From Caldifarciminota bacterium (lineage in GTDB: Bacteria > Hydrothermota > Tepidihabitantia > SM23-42): a DNA stretch of 64,000 nucleotides. Each line of letters opens with the position of its first letter. Position 1 is the stretch's first letter. The stretch covers positions 95,012 to 159,011 of the forward strand of contig JALVOT010000008.1 of assembly GCA_027026255.1 (NCBI GenBank). The letters run 5' to 3'. The translations under genes were made by a program, and so were the position numbers. Positions 1 to 10,113 of the stretch are shown piece by piece. The notes below the pieces were generated by a model. The model made no database searches, had not been told where the DNA came from, and was given only the letters and a program-made list of their open reading frames with translations.

Positions 1-2
1 GG

Positions 3-932
3 GGTAATGAACGAAAAAAAATATTCCTTGATAGCGATGACCGAGACCGTTTTATCGAGTTACTAAAAGAGTCACTAAGGATCTATCATGTGATTCTTTA
101 TGTCTATATACAGATGGACAACCATTTTCATTTAGTGTTACAGACGAAGCGGGCTAATTTAAGTGAGTTTATGCGTCGATTTAATATCTGTTATACCGGT
201 TGGTTTAATTATCACCATAAAACTTGTGGCCATTTATACCAGGGCCGCTACAAGGCATTATTAGTTGATGCAGATAATTATCTACTTGAGCTATCGCGTT
301 ATGTGCATCTCAATCCGGTGCGGGTTGGGAGGTTGTGTGGGTGCGGTTATCGTGAAAAATGGCAGTATCTTATAAAATATAAGTGGAGTAGTTTAGCGGG
401 TTATTTAAATGCGAAGCGTGCGGTTGATTTTGTTGATTATGATATGGTGTTGAAAACGATTGGTGGCCGACGTTCCTATCAACAATTTCTATCTGATGGT
501 GTACGGAAAGATTTAGATGATATTTTAGAAAATGTAAAGTATCAAACAATATTGGGTGATAATGATTTTGTTACTTTAGTAAAGAATAAATATTTCAAGA
601 GTGGGTCATTACGGGAGCAACCTGCGTATCGTGGTATGGTAGTAAAATTAATTAAACCCGAAGTGGTAATTGCCTGTTGTGCAGAAGTTTTAGGTGCTGA
701 TTTAGCACAGCTTAAAGCGCGTTCCGGTGATGGGATTCTGCGTGGCATTGTTGCCGAGATGCTCTATAGATATAGTGGCATTACGCAGCGTGAGATTGGT
801 GAGTTGCTCGGTGGAATAGAGTATACTGCGGTAAATATGTTACGGCGTCGTTTGCAAAAAAAGCTAACTATTCCAGAAGTAAATGCACGATATATCCGTG
901 TGGAAGATCATTTAAAAACTTGTGAATTGTGA
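3..932 (+). CDS. Y1-type (HUH) transposase, 5' end outside window
   Basis: The frame is open from base 3, so the gene begins upstream of the window. Before the first possible start (GTG 90) it already encodes family-typical sequence beginning GNERKKIF. This is a REP-associated or IS200-like single-strand transposase: the HUH metal-binding motif is seen as MDNHFHLVL and the nucleophile tyrosine probably lies in SRYVHLNPVRVG. The conserved GHLYQGRYKA block lies between them. The C-terminal third (about LRGIVAEMLY to the end) looks like the DnaA-type helix-turn-helix extension common in this subfamily. It differs clearly from the shorter transposase at 34300-34788. No repeat ends were recognised downstream. 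Family assignment is firm; mobility is not shown. Confidence 0.85.
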   Translation, partial: GNERKKIFLDSDDRDRFIELLKESLRIYHVILYVYIQMDNHFHLVLQTKRANLSEFMRRFNICYTGWFNYHHKTCGHLYQGRYKALLVDADNYLLELSRYVHLNPVRVGRLCGCGYREKWQYLIKYKWSSLAGYLNAKRAVDFVDYDMVLKTIGGRRSYQQFLSDGVRKDLDDILENVKYQTILGDNDFVTLVKNKYFKSGSLREQPAYRGMVVKLIKPEVVIACCAEVLGADLAQLKARSGDGILRGIVAEMLYRYSGITQREIGELLGGIEYTAVNMLRRRLQKKLTIPEVNARYIRVEDHLKTCEL

Positions 933-953
933 AGATTTGACCCCATGAGACTA

Positions 954-981
954 TTGACAATTTAATTTATTTATATAAAAT
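954..981 (+). promoter_or_regulatory. Vegetative promoter of the GH13-like gene
   Basis: TTGACA at 954-959, a 16-base spacer, then TAAAAT at 976-981. The ATG at 987 is only five bases beyond the -10 box, so the transcript should start at or beside the start codon (leaderless). A TATAAA at 974-979 is an alternative with a 14-base spacer. Confidence 0.6.
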
Positions 982-986
982 CTTCT

Positions 987-2675
987 ATGGTGAGAATTTC
1001 CCATATAATTGTATTTTTCATCCTTCTGGGAATTGATGCAGATGCCCTTGATTTAGGCAGGGTCTATCACTCACCCTGGGACCTTTTTTATGTGAATCCG
1101 GGTTATGGTGAAATTAAACTACGAACCATACAAAATAATCTTACCGAGGCCTATGTTATTATCAATAAAAAGCGGGTTCAGATGGCATTAATGTATCGAA
1201 ATAAAGGCTATGATTATTTTATTGCGAATGTGGAGCCTTTTGATACTACGGCTGGTTATTATTTTATCCTTAAGGATGCATCTGATTCGCTGCGTTTTCC
1301 CTCGGCCGGTTCGTTAAAGGCGTTGGTGCCGATATTTAGACCTCCGGCCTGGGCAGTGGGTAAGATATATTACATAATCGCTCCGGATGGTTTCTACAAT
1401 GGCCATATTGCAAATGACCCGAAGAGAATTCTGAAATGGGGAGAACCACCAAAGGGATGGTTATCCTACGGCGGTGATTTTAGGGGTATCATTGATAAAT
1501 TCGCCTATATCGATTCACTTGACCCTGATGTCATAATGCTTTTACCGATTTTTAAATCTTCATCCAACCATAAATTTGATATTGAAGATTATGCGGCAAT
1601 TGACCCGTCACTTGGCGATACTGCGGATTTGAAACTGCTGATTAATGAAATCCACCGTCGGAATAAAAAGATTATTCTCAGAATTATTTTTACACATACC
1701 AGTAATAAATTTCCTGCATTTCTGGATATCAATAAAAATGGTGCTAAATCAAAATATATCAACTGGTATCTATTAAGCGCCCCGATAATAAAGAGAACAC
1801 CACTGAATTATAGTGTCTGGCAAAATGATTATCGTTTTCCTAAATTGAATTTAAAGAATGGACAATTAAAGAGTCGTTTGATTCGCTATCTTGAATACTG
1901 GAAACGCTTTGGTTTTGATGGTTTTTATATCGGGGAAGAGTCCGTGATGGATTCCAGTTTTGTTAAATCAGTGCATCGATATATGAAATTAATGTATCCT
2001 GATATACTTTTGCTGGGAAGTGATGGTCGTCCCTTAGGCGGCGATGGGTTTGATGGTCATCAAAATATAAAACTGAGAAAATTAATTCTTGATTATTTTG
2101 TGAATGAACGACTTTCCACCAGTGAGTTTGATGCAGCAATAAGAAAATTATTGTTTTTCAATCTTCCCCAGATTAATAGTGTGAATATCAATACATTTTT
2201 CAGTTATGATAAAAGGATTGGCTCACTTATTACGGATAAGGCGGTATTGAAAAATCTTTATGTGTTCCTCTTTACATTCTGCGGTTCTCCAGCCATCTTA
2301 TATGGTGATGAAATCGGGATGACACAATGTAGTATGTTGAACTGGGGCAGTTTTATCTGGCAACCCGAGAAGCAGGATAGAGACCTTCTTAGATTTATCA
2401 AACGGTTGATTAAGATTAGAAAAGAGAATCCCCGGCTTGCCGGCAAGAATTTTTATTCCCTTTACATCAATGATATCAATCGTATTTACGCCTATGACCG
2501 GGGTGGTATCATAGTGGTGATCAATTCAGGGAATGCTCATTCGTTTGTTGACCTTCCCGCCTGGGATGGAGATTATATTGATTTGATGAGTGGTGAAAAG
2601 ATTACCGCATTTTCACGAAAATTGAGATTTTCTATCGGACCGAAGACATTTCGTATTCTGAAACGTGGCGTTTAA
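987..2675 (+). CDS. Secreted GH13-like protein lacking the catalytic residues
   Basis: 562 residues with an N-terminal signal peptide (hydrophobic to about residue 20), a CBM34-like N-domain and a neopullulanase-type barrel. Family landmarks are clear, including [14 protein letters not shown] near residue 437. All active-site blocks are altered. Region I, normally D-x-V-F-N-H, reads RIIFTH (R232, T236). The nucleophile Asp of region II is Gly316 in [10 protein letters not shown]. The acid/base Glu of region III is Ser345 in LLGSDG. The His-Asp pair of region IV is Asn402-Thr403. The frame is intact and long, so it is probably a maintained pseudo-enzyme rather than a decaying gene. Glycan binding is a guess. 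Its last 11 bases overlap uvrB. Confidence 0.85.
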   Translation: MVRISHIIVFFILLGIDADALDLGRVYHSPWDLFYVNPGYGEIKLRTIQNNLTEAYVIINKKRVQMALMYRNKGYDYFIANVEPFDTTAGYYFILKDASDSLRFPSAGSLKALVPIFRPPAWAVGKIYYIIAPDGFYNGHIANDPKRILKWGEPPKGWLSYGGDFRGIIDKFAYIDSLDPDVIMLLPIFKSSSNHKFDIEDYAAIDPSLGDTADLKLLINEIHRRNKKIILRIIFTHTSNKFPAFLDINKNGAKSKYINWYLLSAPIIKRTPLNYSVWQNDYRFPKLNLKNGQLKSRLIRYLEYWKRFGFDGFYIGEESVMDSSFVKSVHRYMKLMYPDILLLGSDGRPLGGDGFDGHQNIKLRKLILDYFVNERLSTSEFDAAIRKLLFFNLPQINSVNINTFFSYDKRIGSLITDKAVLKNLYVFLFTFCGSPAILYGDEIGMTQCSMLNWGSFIWQPEKQDRDLLRFIKRLIKIRKENPRLAGKNFYSLYINDINRIYAYDRGGIIVVINSGNAHSFVDLPAWDGDYIDLMSGEKITAFSRKLRFSIGPKTFRILKRGV

Positions 2676-4662
2676 GCTGAAATCAAAATTTTCTCCTCGG
2701 GGTGATCAACCGGAGGCGATTAAAAAACTTGTTGAGGGCATAAAAAGGGGTGAGGAATTCCAGACCCTGCTCGGGGTAACCGGTTCAGGCAAGACATTTA
2801 CGATTGCCAATGTGATTGAAAGGGTGCAAAAACCAACCCTGGTGATTTCACATAATAAGACACTTGCTGCCCAATTGTATGGAGAATTTAAGGCCTTTTT
2901 TCCTGATAATGCCGTAGAATATTTTATCTCATATTATGATTATTATCAACCCGAGGCATATGTGCCGGAAACCGACCTTTATATTGAAAAGGATGCCTCG
3001 ATAAATGAAGAGATTGAACGATTGAGATTGCGGGCAACCTCGGTCCTGCTCTCGCAGCGTGATGTTATTATCGTGGCATCGGTTTCCTGTATTTATAATA
3101 TCGGTTCACCGGATGAAGTGAAGGAACTTGTGGTCTTCTTAGAAAAAGGAAAAAAAATCTCCCGGGATGACCTGCTGCAGACGTTGGTCTCTGTTCAGTA
3201 TCAAAGAAATGATATTGAGTTTGCTCGGGGCACATTTCGGGTGCGCGGTGATACTATAGATATCCATCCGGCCGATGAAAAGTATGGGGTGCGGGTGGGT
3301 CTCTTTGATGATACGATTGAAAAAATCCAGATTTTTGATCCGGTTTCCGGGCATATCACTGATGAACCTGATAATATCATAATCTTTCCTGCAAAACATT
3401 TTATCACGACCCGACCGAGAATTGAAGAGGCGGTTGAGGCAATAAAAAAAGAACTTGACCAGCGGGTTGAGGAGTTAAGGTCACAGGGTAAACTCCTTGA
3501 GGCCCAGCGCCTTTTACAGCGCACCAACTTTGATATTGAGATGCTTCTGGAATTGGGCTACTGCCCGGGTATAGAAAATTATTCAATGCACCTTTCCGGA
3601 CGCAAATCAGGTGAACGGCCATTCTGTTTGATCGACTATTTCCCAAAGGATTTTCTTTTGATTATTGATGAATCCCATGTTACAATTCCCCAGATTCGGG
3701 GGATGTACGAGGGTGACCACTCAAGAAAATTGACCCTGGTTGAATATGGATTTCGGCTTCCTTCGGCATTGGAAAATCGGCCTTTAAAATTTGATGAATT
3801 TCTCAGTCTCATAAACCAGGCGATATGTATCTCAGCAACCCCGGGTGAGTGGGAGATTGCACGGTCAAAGCACCGTGTGGTTGAGCAGATTGTTCGACCT
3901 ACGGGAATTGTTGACCCCGAGGTTATCGTGAAACCTGCTCAGAACCAGGTGGATGATTTAATCGGCGAGATTCAAAAGCGGGTTAAGAAGAATGAAAGGG
4001 TGCTGGTTACGACCCTTACCAAGAGGATGGCTGAAGACCTTGCCCAGTACTTGAATGAACTTGGTATTCGGGTGCGATATATGCATTCAGAAATTGATGC
4101 CTTGCAAAGGGTTGAAATCTTAAGGGGGCTGCGCTTAGGTGAATTTGATGTGCTTGTCGGAATAAATCTTTTGCGGGAGGGGCTTGACCTTCCAGAAGTG
4201 GCTTTGGTTGCAATCCTTGATGCAGACCGTGAGGGGTTCTTGAGGAGTGAGTGTTCTCTGATTCAGACTGCGGGTCGTGCCGCAAGGAATGTGTGCAGTG
4301 AGGTTATTATGTATGCCGATGGGCTGACCGGTTCTATGCGTCGGGCACTTAAGGAGATGGAAAGGCGTCGTCGGAAACAACTCGACTATAATAAAAAATA
4401 TAATATCACGCCACAGAGTATTGTTAAAAGTTACGATGAGATTATAAAGGCAACCTCGGTTGCCGACCGGATCAACAGATATAAAGATCATACAACGGAA
4501 ACAGATAAAATTGGTGAACTTTATCATCAGATGGAGGAGGCGGTGTCATTGATGGAATTTGAACGGGCCGCGGAATTAAGGGATCGAATAAAATTGTTGA
4601 AAAATAAGTTTATCTTATCTGAAAAAAGGAGATATCGGGGCAGGAATGCGCACAAAAGATAA
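2665..4662 (+). CDS. uvrB: Excinuclease ABC subunit B
   Basis: UvrB loads onto damaged DNA with UvrA and presents it to UvrC for dual incision in nucleotide excision repair. 665 residues is the usual length. Walker A GVTGSGKT is at residues 37-44. The damage-probing beta-hairpin [15 protein letters not shown] starts near residue 91. The helicase DESH motif and the C-terminal UVR motif (about residues 620-655, [14 protein letters not shown]) are all present. The GTG start at 2665 gives the family N-terminus ([17 protein letters not shown]) and overlaps the GH13-like gene by 11 bases. uvrB, nadC and folC overlap one another and should be translated from one message. Confidence 0.97.
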   Translation: MAFKLKSKFSPRGDQPEAIKKLVEGIKRGEEFQTLLGVTGSGKTFTIANVIERVQKPTLVISHNKTLAAQLYGEFKAFFPDNAVEYFISYYDYYQPEAYVPETDLYIEKDASINEEIERLRLRATSVLLSQRDVIIVASVSCIYNIGSPDEVKELVVFLEKGKKISRDDLLQTLVSVQYQRNDIEFARGTFRVRGDTIDIHPADEKYGVRVGLFDDTIEKIQIFDPVSGHITDEPDNIIIFPAKHFITTRPRIEEAVEAIKKELDQRVEELRSQGKLLEAQRLLQRTNFDIEMLLELGYCPGIENYSMHLSGRKSGERPFCLIDYFPKDFLLIIDESHVTIPQIRGMYEGDHSRKLTLVEYGFRLPSALENRPLKFDEFLSLINQAICISATPGEWEIARSKHRVVEQIVRPTGIVDPEVIVKPAQNQVDDLIGEIQKRVKKNERVLVTTLTKRMAEDLAQYLNELGIRVRYMHSEIDALQRVEILRGLRLGEFDVLVGINLLREGLDLPEVALVAILDADREGFLRSECSLIQTAGRAARNVCSEVIMYADGLTGSMRRALKEMERRRRKQLDYNKKYNITPQSIVKSYDEIIKATSVADRINRYKDHTTETDKIGELYHQMEEAVSLMEFERAAELRDRIKLLKNKFILSEKRRYRGRNAHKR

Positions 4663-5515
4663 AAAGAAAAGGGAATTTTTACGCATTGTTAAAACTGCAC
4701 TAAAAGAGGATATCGGAAAGGGGGATATTACTTCCGAACCCATTTTTAAAGATGGAGAAAGGGTGCTGGGTATTATATTTGCCAAGGAGGATGGTATCCT
4801 CTGTGGGGTGGAACTTGCCCGACTTGTATTTAAGGAAATTGATGAAACAATTGATTTCCAGACCAAATTGAGTGACGGTGCAAAACTTGTTCCCGGGATA
4901 ACCATTGCAACGATGATAGGCCCGGCTGTCTCCTGTTTGAAAGGGGAGCGCACCGCATTGAATTTTCTTCAGCACCTCAGTGGTATTGCGACACTAACAA
5001 AAAAATTTGTTGAACTGACCGAAGGAAAGATTAAGATACTGGATACCAGAAAGACCCTGCCGGGACTCCGTTTTATTGAAAAGTATGCAGTGCGGACCGC
5101 AGGTGGGTACAATCATCGAGCCGGACTGTATGATGCGGTTTTAATTAAAGATAATCACATCGAGATTGCCGGGGGTATTGCGAATGCCGTTGAAAAAATA
5201 CGAAAGAAGAATAAAAAAGTTTTTATTGAGGTTGAGGTGAAAACCTTTGACGAACTTAAAGAGGCGGTCGATCTGGGTGTGAATCGTATAATGATTGATA
5301 ATATGAATCAGACCAAGATTGCTGATGCGGTAAAGATGATTAAATCGAGTAACCCGGCGATTGAGATTGAGGTGAGCGGAGGTATAACATTGAGCGACAT
5401 CCCGGACCTTGCCGGACTGGGCATCGATTATGTATCGGTTGGTGCCCTTACCCACTCTGCTCCGGCTTTGGATATTGCCCTCAAGATGAAATCACTCGGT
5501 TGTGGTTCAAACTGA
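4646..5515 (+). CDS. nadC: Nicotinate-nucleotide pyrophosphorylase (carboxylating)
   Basis: Converts quinolinate plus PRPP into nicotinate mononucleotide in de novo NAD synthesis. 289 residues, standard for the family. Diagnostic blocks include [10 protein letters not shown] near the N-terminus, [16 protein letters not shown], the PRPP/quinolinate-binding TRKTLPGLR and [16 protein letters not shown], and the barrel-closing [11 protein letters not shown]. The ATG lies 17 bases inside uvrB and the gene overlaps folC by 14 bases. Together with nadK at 21879-22661, the window covers two steps of NAD(P) metabolism. Confidence 0.96.
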   Translation: MRTKDKKKREFLRIVKTALKEDIGKGDITSEPIFKDGERVLGIIFAKEDGILCGVELARLVFKEIDETIDFQTKLSDGAKLVPGITIATMIGPAVSCLKGERTALNFLQHLSGIATLTKKFVELTEGKIKILDTRKTLPGLRFIEKYAVRTAGGYNHRAGLYDAVLIKDNHIEIAGGIANAVEKIRKKNKKVFIEVEVKTFDELKEAVDLGVNRIMIDNMNQTKIADAVKMIKSSNPAIEIEVSGGITLSDIPDLAGLGIDYVSVGALTHSAPALDIALKMKSLGCGSN

Positions 5516-6776
5516 GGCGGAAAGATTTTTAAATTCTTTAATCAATTATGAAAAGATACCGTCGTATAATTACAATTTAAAGGATTTTGAAAGGTTCCTT
5601 GAAAATTTTGATTCTCCTCATCGTAAATTAAAAAATGTAATTCTCATTGCCGGCACAAAGGGTAAGGGTTCGATTGCCGCAATTCTTAATTCCTGCTTGA
5701 TGGAAAGTGGGTTTTGTGTCGGTCTCTTCACATCGCCCCATCTTGAAAGAATAAATGAGAGGATAAAGTTTAATAATCAGGATATTACGAATCAAGATTT
5801 AAAGAGGTATATAAAAATTATAAGACCATATATCAAAAGAGCCGATGCAGCCCGCACCTTTTTTGAAGTCTTAACCACCATCGCCTTTTTATATTTTCTT
5901 GAGAAGAATGTTGACTATACAATACTTGAAGTTGGACTGGGAGGCAGGCTTGATGCAACCAATGTTAGCCGACCGATAATTTCTGTGATTTCAAAAATCG
6001 GATATGATCATACCCATCTTCTGGGGAAAAAACTTGGTCGGATTGCCCGGGAAAAGGCAGGTATTATTAAGAAAAACGGCACCGTTGTTACGATTCATCA
6101 ACGGCCGAGTGTTGAGAAGGTTATTCGCTCTGTGGTAAAGAAAAGACGGGGTATTTTAATATATGCAGAAAAACTTCATAAAATAAAGATAAGAAAGGCT
6201 GCAATTGGTGGAACTTATTTGAGAATCAACGGAATATTGGGTAAGTTTGATACGCATCTGCCCCTTGCTGGAACCCATCAAACAGAAAACCTTTTAATCG
6301 CCTTGGCGGTTATTGCCGAACTGAAAAGGATGGGGTCTGGTTTTGATAATCATAAGATTATTAAAGGAATAAAAAAAACAAGATTGTCCGGTCGATTCCA
6401 GGTTATATCAAAGAAGCCAGAGATAATCTTTGATGGTGCGCACAACCCTGATTCATTTGAGGCATTGTATCATAATATTCGTCTATTTCGATTGAAGAAC
6501 TTTTATTTGATATTTGGATGTAGCAGAGATAAAGACATAAGATTTTGTGTAGAGCATATCTTTCCACTGGCAAACAGAGTCTATCTGGTGAAGATTCCCC
6601 TTCCGAGGGCGATGCCGCCGGAAAGGATTTATCGCTTAGCCCGCCCATATCAGAAAAATATTGTTATTGAAAAATCGGTCTTTACCGTCCTGAAAAAATT
6701 GGTGGCGGAAACCCTGGATAAAACAATCCTTATCACCGGTTCTTTCTATCTCTGGCCGGATAAATTCTTAAAATAA
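5502..6776 (+). CDS. folC: Folylpolyglutamate/dihydrofolate synthase
   Basis: Mur-ligase-family enzyme that adds glutamate to dihydropteroate and/or folates. 424 residues. The ATP loop AGTKGKGS is at residues 50-57. TSPHLERINERI, EVGLGGRLDATNV and DHTHLLG follow in family order, and the C-terminal domain contains DGAHNPDSF. The GTG start lies in the overlap with nadC. Alternative starts downstream would remove the N-terminal helix that precedes the P-loop. Whether it is bifunctional cannot be decided from sequence reading alone. Confidence 0.95.
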   Translation: MVQTEAERFLNSLINYEKIPSYNYNLKDFERFLENFDSPHRKLKNVILIAGTKGKGSIAAILNSCLMESGFCVGLFTSPHLERINERIKFNNQDITNQDLKRYIKIIRPYIKRADAARTFFEVLTTIAFLYFLEKNVDYTILEVGLGGRLDATNVSRPIISVISKIGYDHTHLLGKKLGRIAREKAGIIKKNGTVVTIHQRPSVEKVIRSVVKKRRGILIYAEKLHKIKIRKAAIGGTYLRINGILGKFDTHLPLAGTHQTENLLIALAVIAELKRMGSGFDNHKIIKGIKKTRLSGRFQVISKKPEIIFDGAHNPDSFEALYHNIRLFRLKNFYLIFGCSRDKDIRFCVEHIFPLANRVYLVKIPLPRAMPPERIYRLARPYQKNIVIEKSVFTVLKKLVAETLDKTILITGSFYLWPDKFLK

Positions 6777-6900
6777 TGGATAAACCTTTACACATCAATC
6801 TTAATTCTTTTTCTATTTACAGCCGAAAGAAATACGAAAAAATTTTGTCTCCCGGTTCAAAAATTATCCGGACCCCGAAAGAATAATTTCCTTATGGGAG
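6777..6900. other. Intergenic region, no gene seen
   Basis: A short spacer between folC and the Tricorn-type protease. No hairpin terminator with a T-run was seen. The only signal is the promoter that begins at 6901. Confidence 0.4.
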
Positions 6901-6941
6901 TTGACCTGAATGGATTTATTGATATAATTAATACAAGGAGG
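6901..6941 (+). promoter_or_regulatory. Promoter and ribosome binding site of the Tricorn-type gene
   Basis: TTGACC at 6901-6906, a 16-base spacer, TATAAT at 6923-6928, then a full AAGGAGG at 6935-6941, four bases before the ATG at 6946. This gene has a short leader with a strong Shine-Dalgarno, unlike the leaderless genes in this window. Confidence 0.75.
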
Positions 6942-6945
6942 TCTG

Positions 6946-9900
6946 ATGAGATACATAATGATTGGATGCCTGTTTTTCGGGCTGTTTTTTCTCTATGGTG
7001 AGAATACACTTCTGGTTTCTAAACCAGATATTGATGATGATACCTTGGTATTTGAATATGGCGGGGATCTCTGGCTGGCAGCGGTCGATAATGGCATTGC
7101 CTGGCGTCTTACTTCATATGAGGGCAGAGAGACCGACCCTGAATTTTCTCCGGATGGAAGATATATCGCCTATTCCGGTGAATATAACGCCGATAATTTT
7201 GATGTCTATGTGATACCGCGGTCTGGTGGTCTGCCCAGGAGATTGACCTATCATCCGGCATATGATTATGTGGTGGGCTGGTCTCCAGATGGGAAATATA
7301 TTCTTTTTGTCTCCAGCCGGAATGACTGGAAACTCAGGCGACTCTATCGGATTTCTCCTGAAGGTGGTCTGCCCGAAAGGGTTATGCCTTACAGTATCTA
7401 TGAAGCGGATTTTTCAGAGGATGGGAAAACGATGGTTTTTAATATGGGACCGGCAAGATTGGGATGGAAAGGATATAGGGGTGGTCGGGTCCCGAATATC
7501 TGGTTATATAATTCAAATTCAGATACTACATATCGTATTACAACCTGGCCGGGAACCGAAATTATTCCCCAGATAATCGATGACGAAGTCTATTTTCTGG
7601 CGGATAAGGATGGCAGGTTGAATCTCTATGCCTGTGATTTTGCAGGTAAAAATATTAAGCAGATAACCCGGCATCGTGATTTTGATATCCGTTTTATGAA
7701 CAAAGGAGATGACCGGATTGTTTATGAATGTGGCGGCAGGGTTTATATTTATAATCCTGAGGATGAAAGGGTTGATACAGTTTCATTATATGTCCCTGAT
7801 GACAGGAGATTTCTTCAACCCCATTATGAAAATACGAATAAACTTATAGAATTCTTCTCCATTTCACCCCGGGGTAAACTTGCATTATTTAATGCCCGTG
7901 GTGAGCTGTTCACCGTTCCCCGGGAGAAGGGACCGGTGCGGAATATTAGTGAAACACCCGGTATAAGGGAAAGGTATGGAGACTGGTCCCCGGATGGTAA
8001 ATGGATCGCCTACATCTCGGATAAGACCGGTGAGAATGAATTATATATTAAAAAATCGGATGGTTCAGGAGAGCCGATTCAACTTACCCATAATGGAGAT
8101 TGTTATCGGTATCAACCTTACTGGTCACCCGACAGCAAAAAAATTCTCTATACGGACAGTAAATTTCGATTATACTACATTGACATTAAAGAACGAAATC
8201 CAGTCCTTATTGATACATCGAATATGCAGCCCATATCACCGGTTTCCTGGTCTCCGGACAGCCGCTGGGTTGCCTATATCAAGGTCGGTGAAAACTGGTT
8301 TGGTTCTATCTATCTATATTCACTGGATAATGGAGAACACCATCGCATTACAGATGATCTGTTTGATGATTATGATATCTGTTTTGACCCGGATGGTAAG
8401 TATCTCTATTTTATTTCTTCAAGGTCATTTAACCCGGTGTACGATAACTTTAGTGAACTGAAGATTTATCCGCGGGCGGCAAATATATGTTTGATTACCC
8501 TGCAGTCGGAACTTGCCTCTCCATTTCTGCCTGAAGAGGATACCGAGATAAAGAAGGACGAAGAGAATGAGAACAACAAAGAAAAATCCGACCAGAAGTT
8601 GACGCGTATCGATTTAAAAGGTATCAATCAAAGGATAATTACTATACCGGTACCGGCAGGTAATTATCGTGATATCACCGCCGCCAAGGGTAAGGTGCTA
8701 TACCGTGAAAGGATTGATGTTGAGATTAAAAAGAGGAAGTATGCACTCCATCTTTATGATTTAAAAGAAAAAGAGGATAATGTTCTTATAAAAAATATTG
8801 ACGACTATGAGTTATCTTCAAATGGTGAATATGTAATTTATAAGAGTGATAATACCTATGGAATTATTGAGGTGACAAATAAAACCTATCATCCGGGAGA
8901 TGGCAGGTTAAATGTTGATGAGCTGGAGGTAAAGGTTGAGCCTGAATCAGAGATTAAGGAGATGTTTGTTGATGCCTGGAGACTGCAGCGTGATTTCTAT
9001 TATGACCCCAGGATGCACGGGCTCGATTGGAATGCCCAGAGAAAGAAGTTCGGTCAGTTTATTCCCTTTATTGCGGACCGTGACGACCTTACCTATATTA
9101 TTGCCTGGCTTTATAGTGAACTTGGCGGTTCCCATGCCTATGTCTGGAGCGGTGAGGATAACAGGAAAAAGGTTGGAGTGGGATTACTCGGTGCGGAGTT
9201 TGAACTGGATAAGGGTTCTGGATTTTATAGATTCCGGCGTATTTTGAAAGGAGAATCCTGGAAACAGGACAGAAAATCACCGCTTACCCGACCCGGAACG
9301 GTTGTCAAAGAAAAGGAGTATCTGATATCAATTGACAATATGCTGGTTCGCTATCCTGATAATCCGTACAAATTCCTGGAGAATAAAATTGGTAAGGCAG
9401 TAAAGATTAAGGTCTCACCCAGTCCGAATCCTGATGAGGCGCGGGAGATATTGATTAAACCGATATCACTCCGTAATGAAAGGAATCTATATTATTACAA
9501 CTGGGTAGAGTCCAATCGAAAGATGGTGGAAAAGGCAACTGGTGGTCGGGTTGGTTATATTCATGTACCCAATACTGCAACCCGGGGGCTTGAGGAGTTC
9601 GGCAAATATTTCTTCAGTCAATCCGGTAAGGATGGTTTAATTATTGATGTGCGATATAATGGCGGCGGCTGGTCCCCGGATATGTTTATGAACTATCTTA
9701 AGCGTCGTCCCCTTGGTATGTTTGTAAACCGAAAGGGCAGGGAAAATATCGAGCCCTTTGTAAAGTTTGACAATCGCCTTGTCTGCATTATTAATGAATA
9801 TGCCGGTTCTGGTGGTGATATGTTCCCTTATTATTTTAGAGAGCTTGGTCTCGGTCCACTCATCGGTAAGACAACCTGGGGTGGTTTGATTGCGACTACC

Positions 9901-10101
9901 GGAAGAAGGTTGATGGATGGTGGAGGAGTTGCTACCCCGGTTATAAGATTTAAGGACCTATCTGGAGAATGGCGTATTGAGAATGAAGGTGTAAAACCGG
10001 ATATCTGGGTTGAGAATCATCCTGATGCGCTTAGGAAGAATAAGGATTTACAGTTAGAAAAGGCGATAGATATAATAAAGGACAAGATTTCTAACAGATA
10101 G
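6946..10101 (+). CDS. Exported Tricorn-type serine protease
   Basis: 1051 residues, the usual Tricorn size. Residues 1-20 form a signal peptide, so it acts outside the cytoplasm. The first ~620 residues are WD40-like (PD40) propeller blades with repeated FSPDGRYIAYSG and WSPDGKY motifs. A charged, low-complexity linker (DTEIKKDEENENNKE) separates the two propellers' remains from the core. A C1 region, PDZ-like segment and S41-type protease domain follow. His730 in GGSHAYV and Ser955 in NEYAGSGGD match the Tricorn catalytic His and Ser. The family trims peptides from the proteasome in archaea; in bacteria its role is largely unknown. A periplasmic or surface peptide-degrading role is inference. 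Confidence 0.92.
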   Translation: MRYIMIGCLFFGLFFLYGENTLLVSKPDIDDDTLVFEYGGDLWLAAVDNGIAWRLTSYEGRETDPEFSPDGRYIAYSGEYNADNFDVYVIPRSGGLPRRLTYHPAYDYVVGWSPDGKYILFVSSRNDWKLRRLYRISPEGGLPERVMPYSIYEADFSEDGKTMVFNMGPARLGWKGYRGGRVPNIWLYNSNSDTTYRITTWPGTEIIPQIIDDEVYFLADKDGRLNLYACDFAGKNIKQITRHRDFDIRFMNKGDDRIVYECGGRVYIYNPEDERVDTVSLYVPDDRRFLQPHYENTNKLIEFFSISPRGKLALFNARGELFTVPREKGPVRNISETPGIRERYGDWSPDGKWIAYISDKTGENELYIKKSDGSGEPIQLTHNGDCYRYQPYWSPDSKKILYTDSKFRLYYIDIKERNPVLIDTSNMQPISPVSWSPDSRWVAYIKVGENWFGSIYLYSLDNGEHHRITDDLFDDYDICFDPDGKYLYFISSRSFNPVYDNFSELKIYPRAANICLITLQSELASPFLPEEDTEIKKDEENENNKEKSDQKLTRIDLKGINQRIITIPVPAGNYRDITAAKGKVLYRERIDVEIKKRKYALHLYDLKEKEDNVLIKNIDDYELSSNGEYVIYKSDNTYGIIEVTNKTYHPGDGRLNVDELEVKVEPESEIKEMFVDAWRLQRDFYYDPRMHGLDWNAQRKKFGQFIPFIADRDDLTYIIAWLYSELGGSHAYVWSGEDNRKKVGVGLLGAEFELDKGSGFYRFRRILKGESWKQDRKSPLTRPGTVVKEKEYLISIDNMLVRYPDNPYKFLENKIGKAVKIKVSPSPNPDEAREILIKPISLRNERNLYYYNWVESNRKMVEKATGGRVGYIHVPNTATRGLEEFGKYFFSQSGKDGLIIDVRYNGGGWSPDMFMNYLKRRPLGMFVNRKGRENIEPFVKFDNRLVCIINEYAGSGGDMFPYYFRELGLGPLIGKTTWGGLIATTGRRLMDGGGVATPVIRFKDLSGEWRIENEGVKPDIWVENHPDALRKNKDLQLEKAIDIIKDKISNR

Positions 10102-10113
10102 AGCCTGAAAATT

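Noticed and set aside
932..953. TTTGACCCCATGAG after the first transposase as an element end.
   Set aside because: Similar GACCCC words occur near 57699 and 57924, but no matching left end or target duplication could be found because the element's 5' side is outside the window.
3139..4527. Antisense open frames inside uvrB, and similar shadows in nadC, the Tricorn-type gene, prfA and the kinase-activator gene.
   Set aside because: Each lies wholly within a strongly supported gene, has no ribosome site and no recognisable protein features.
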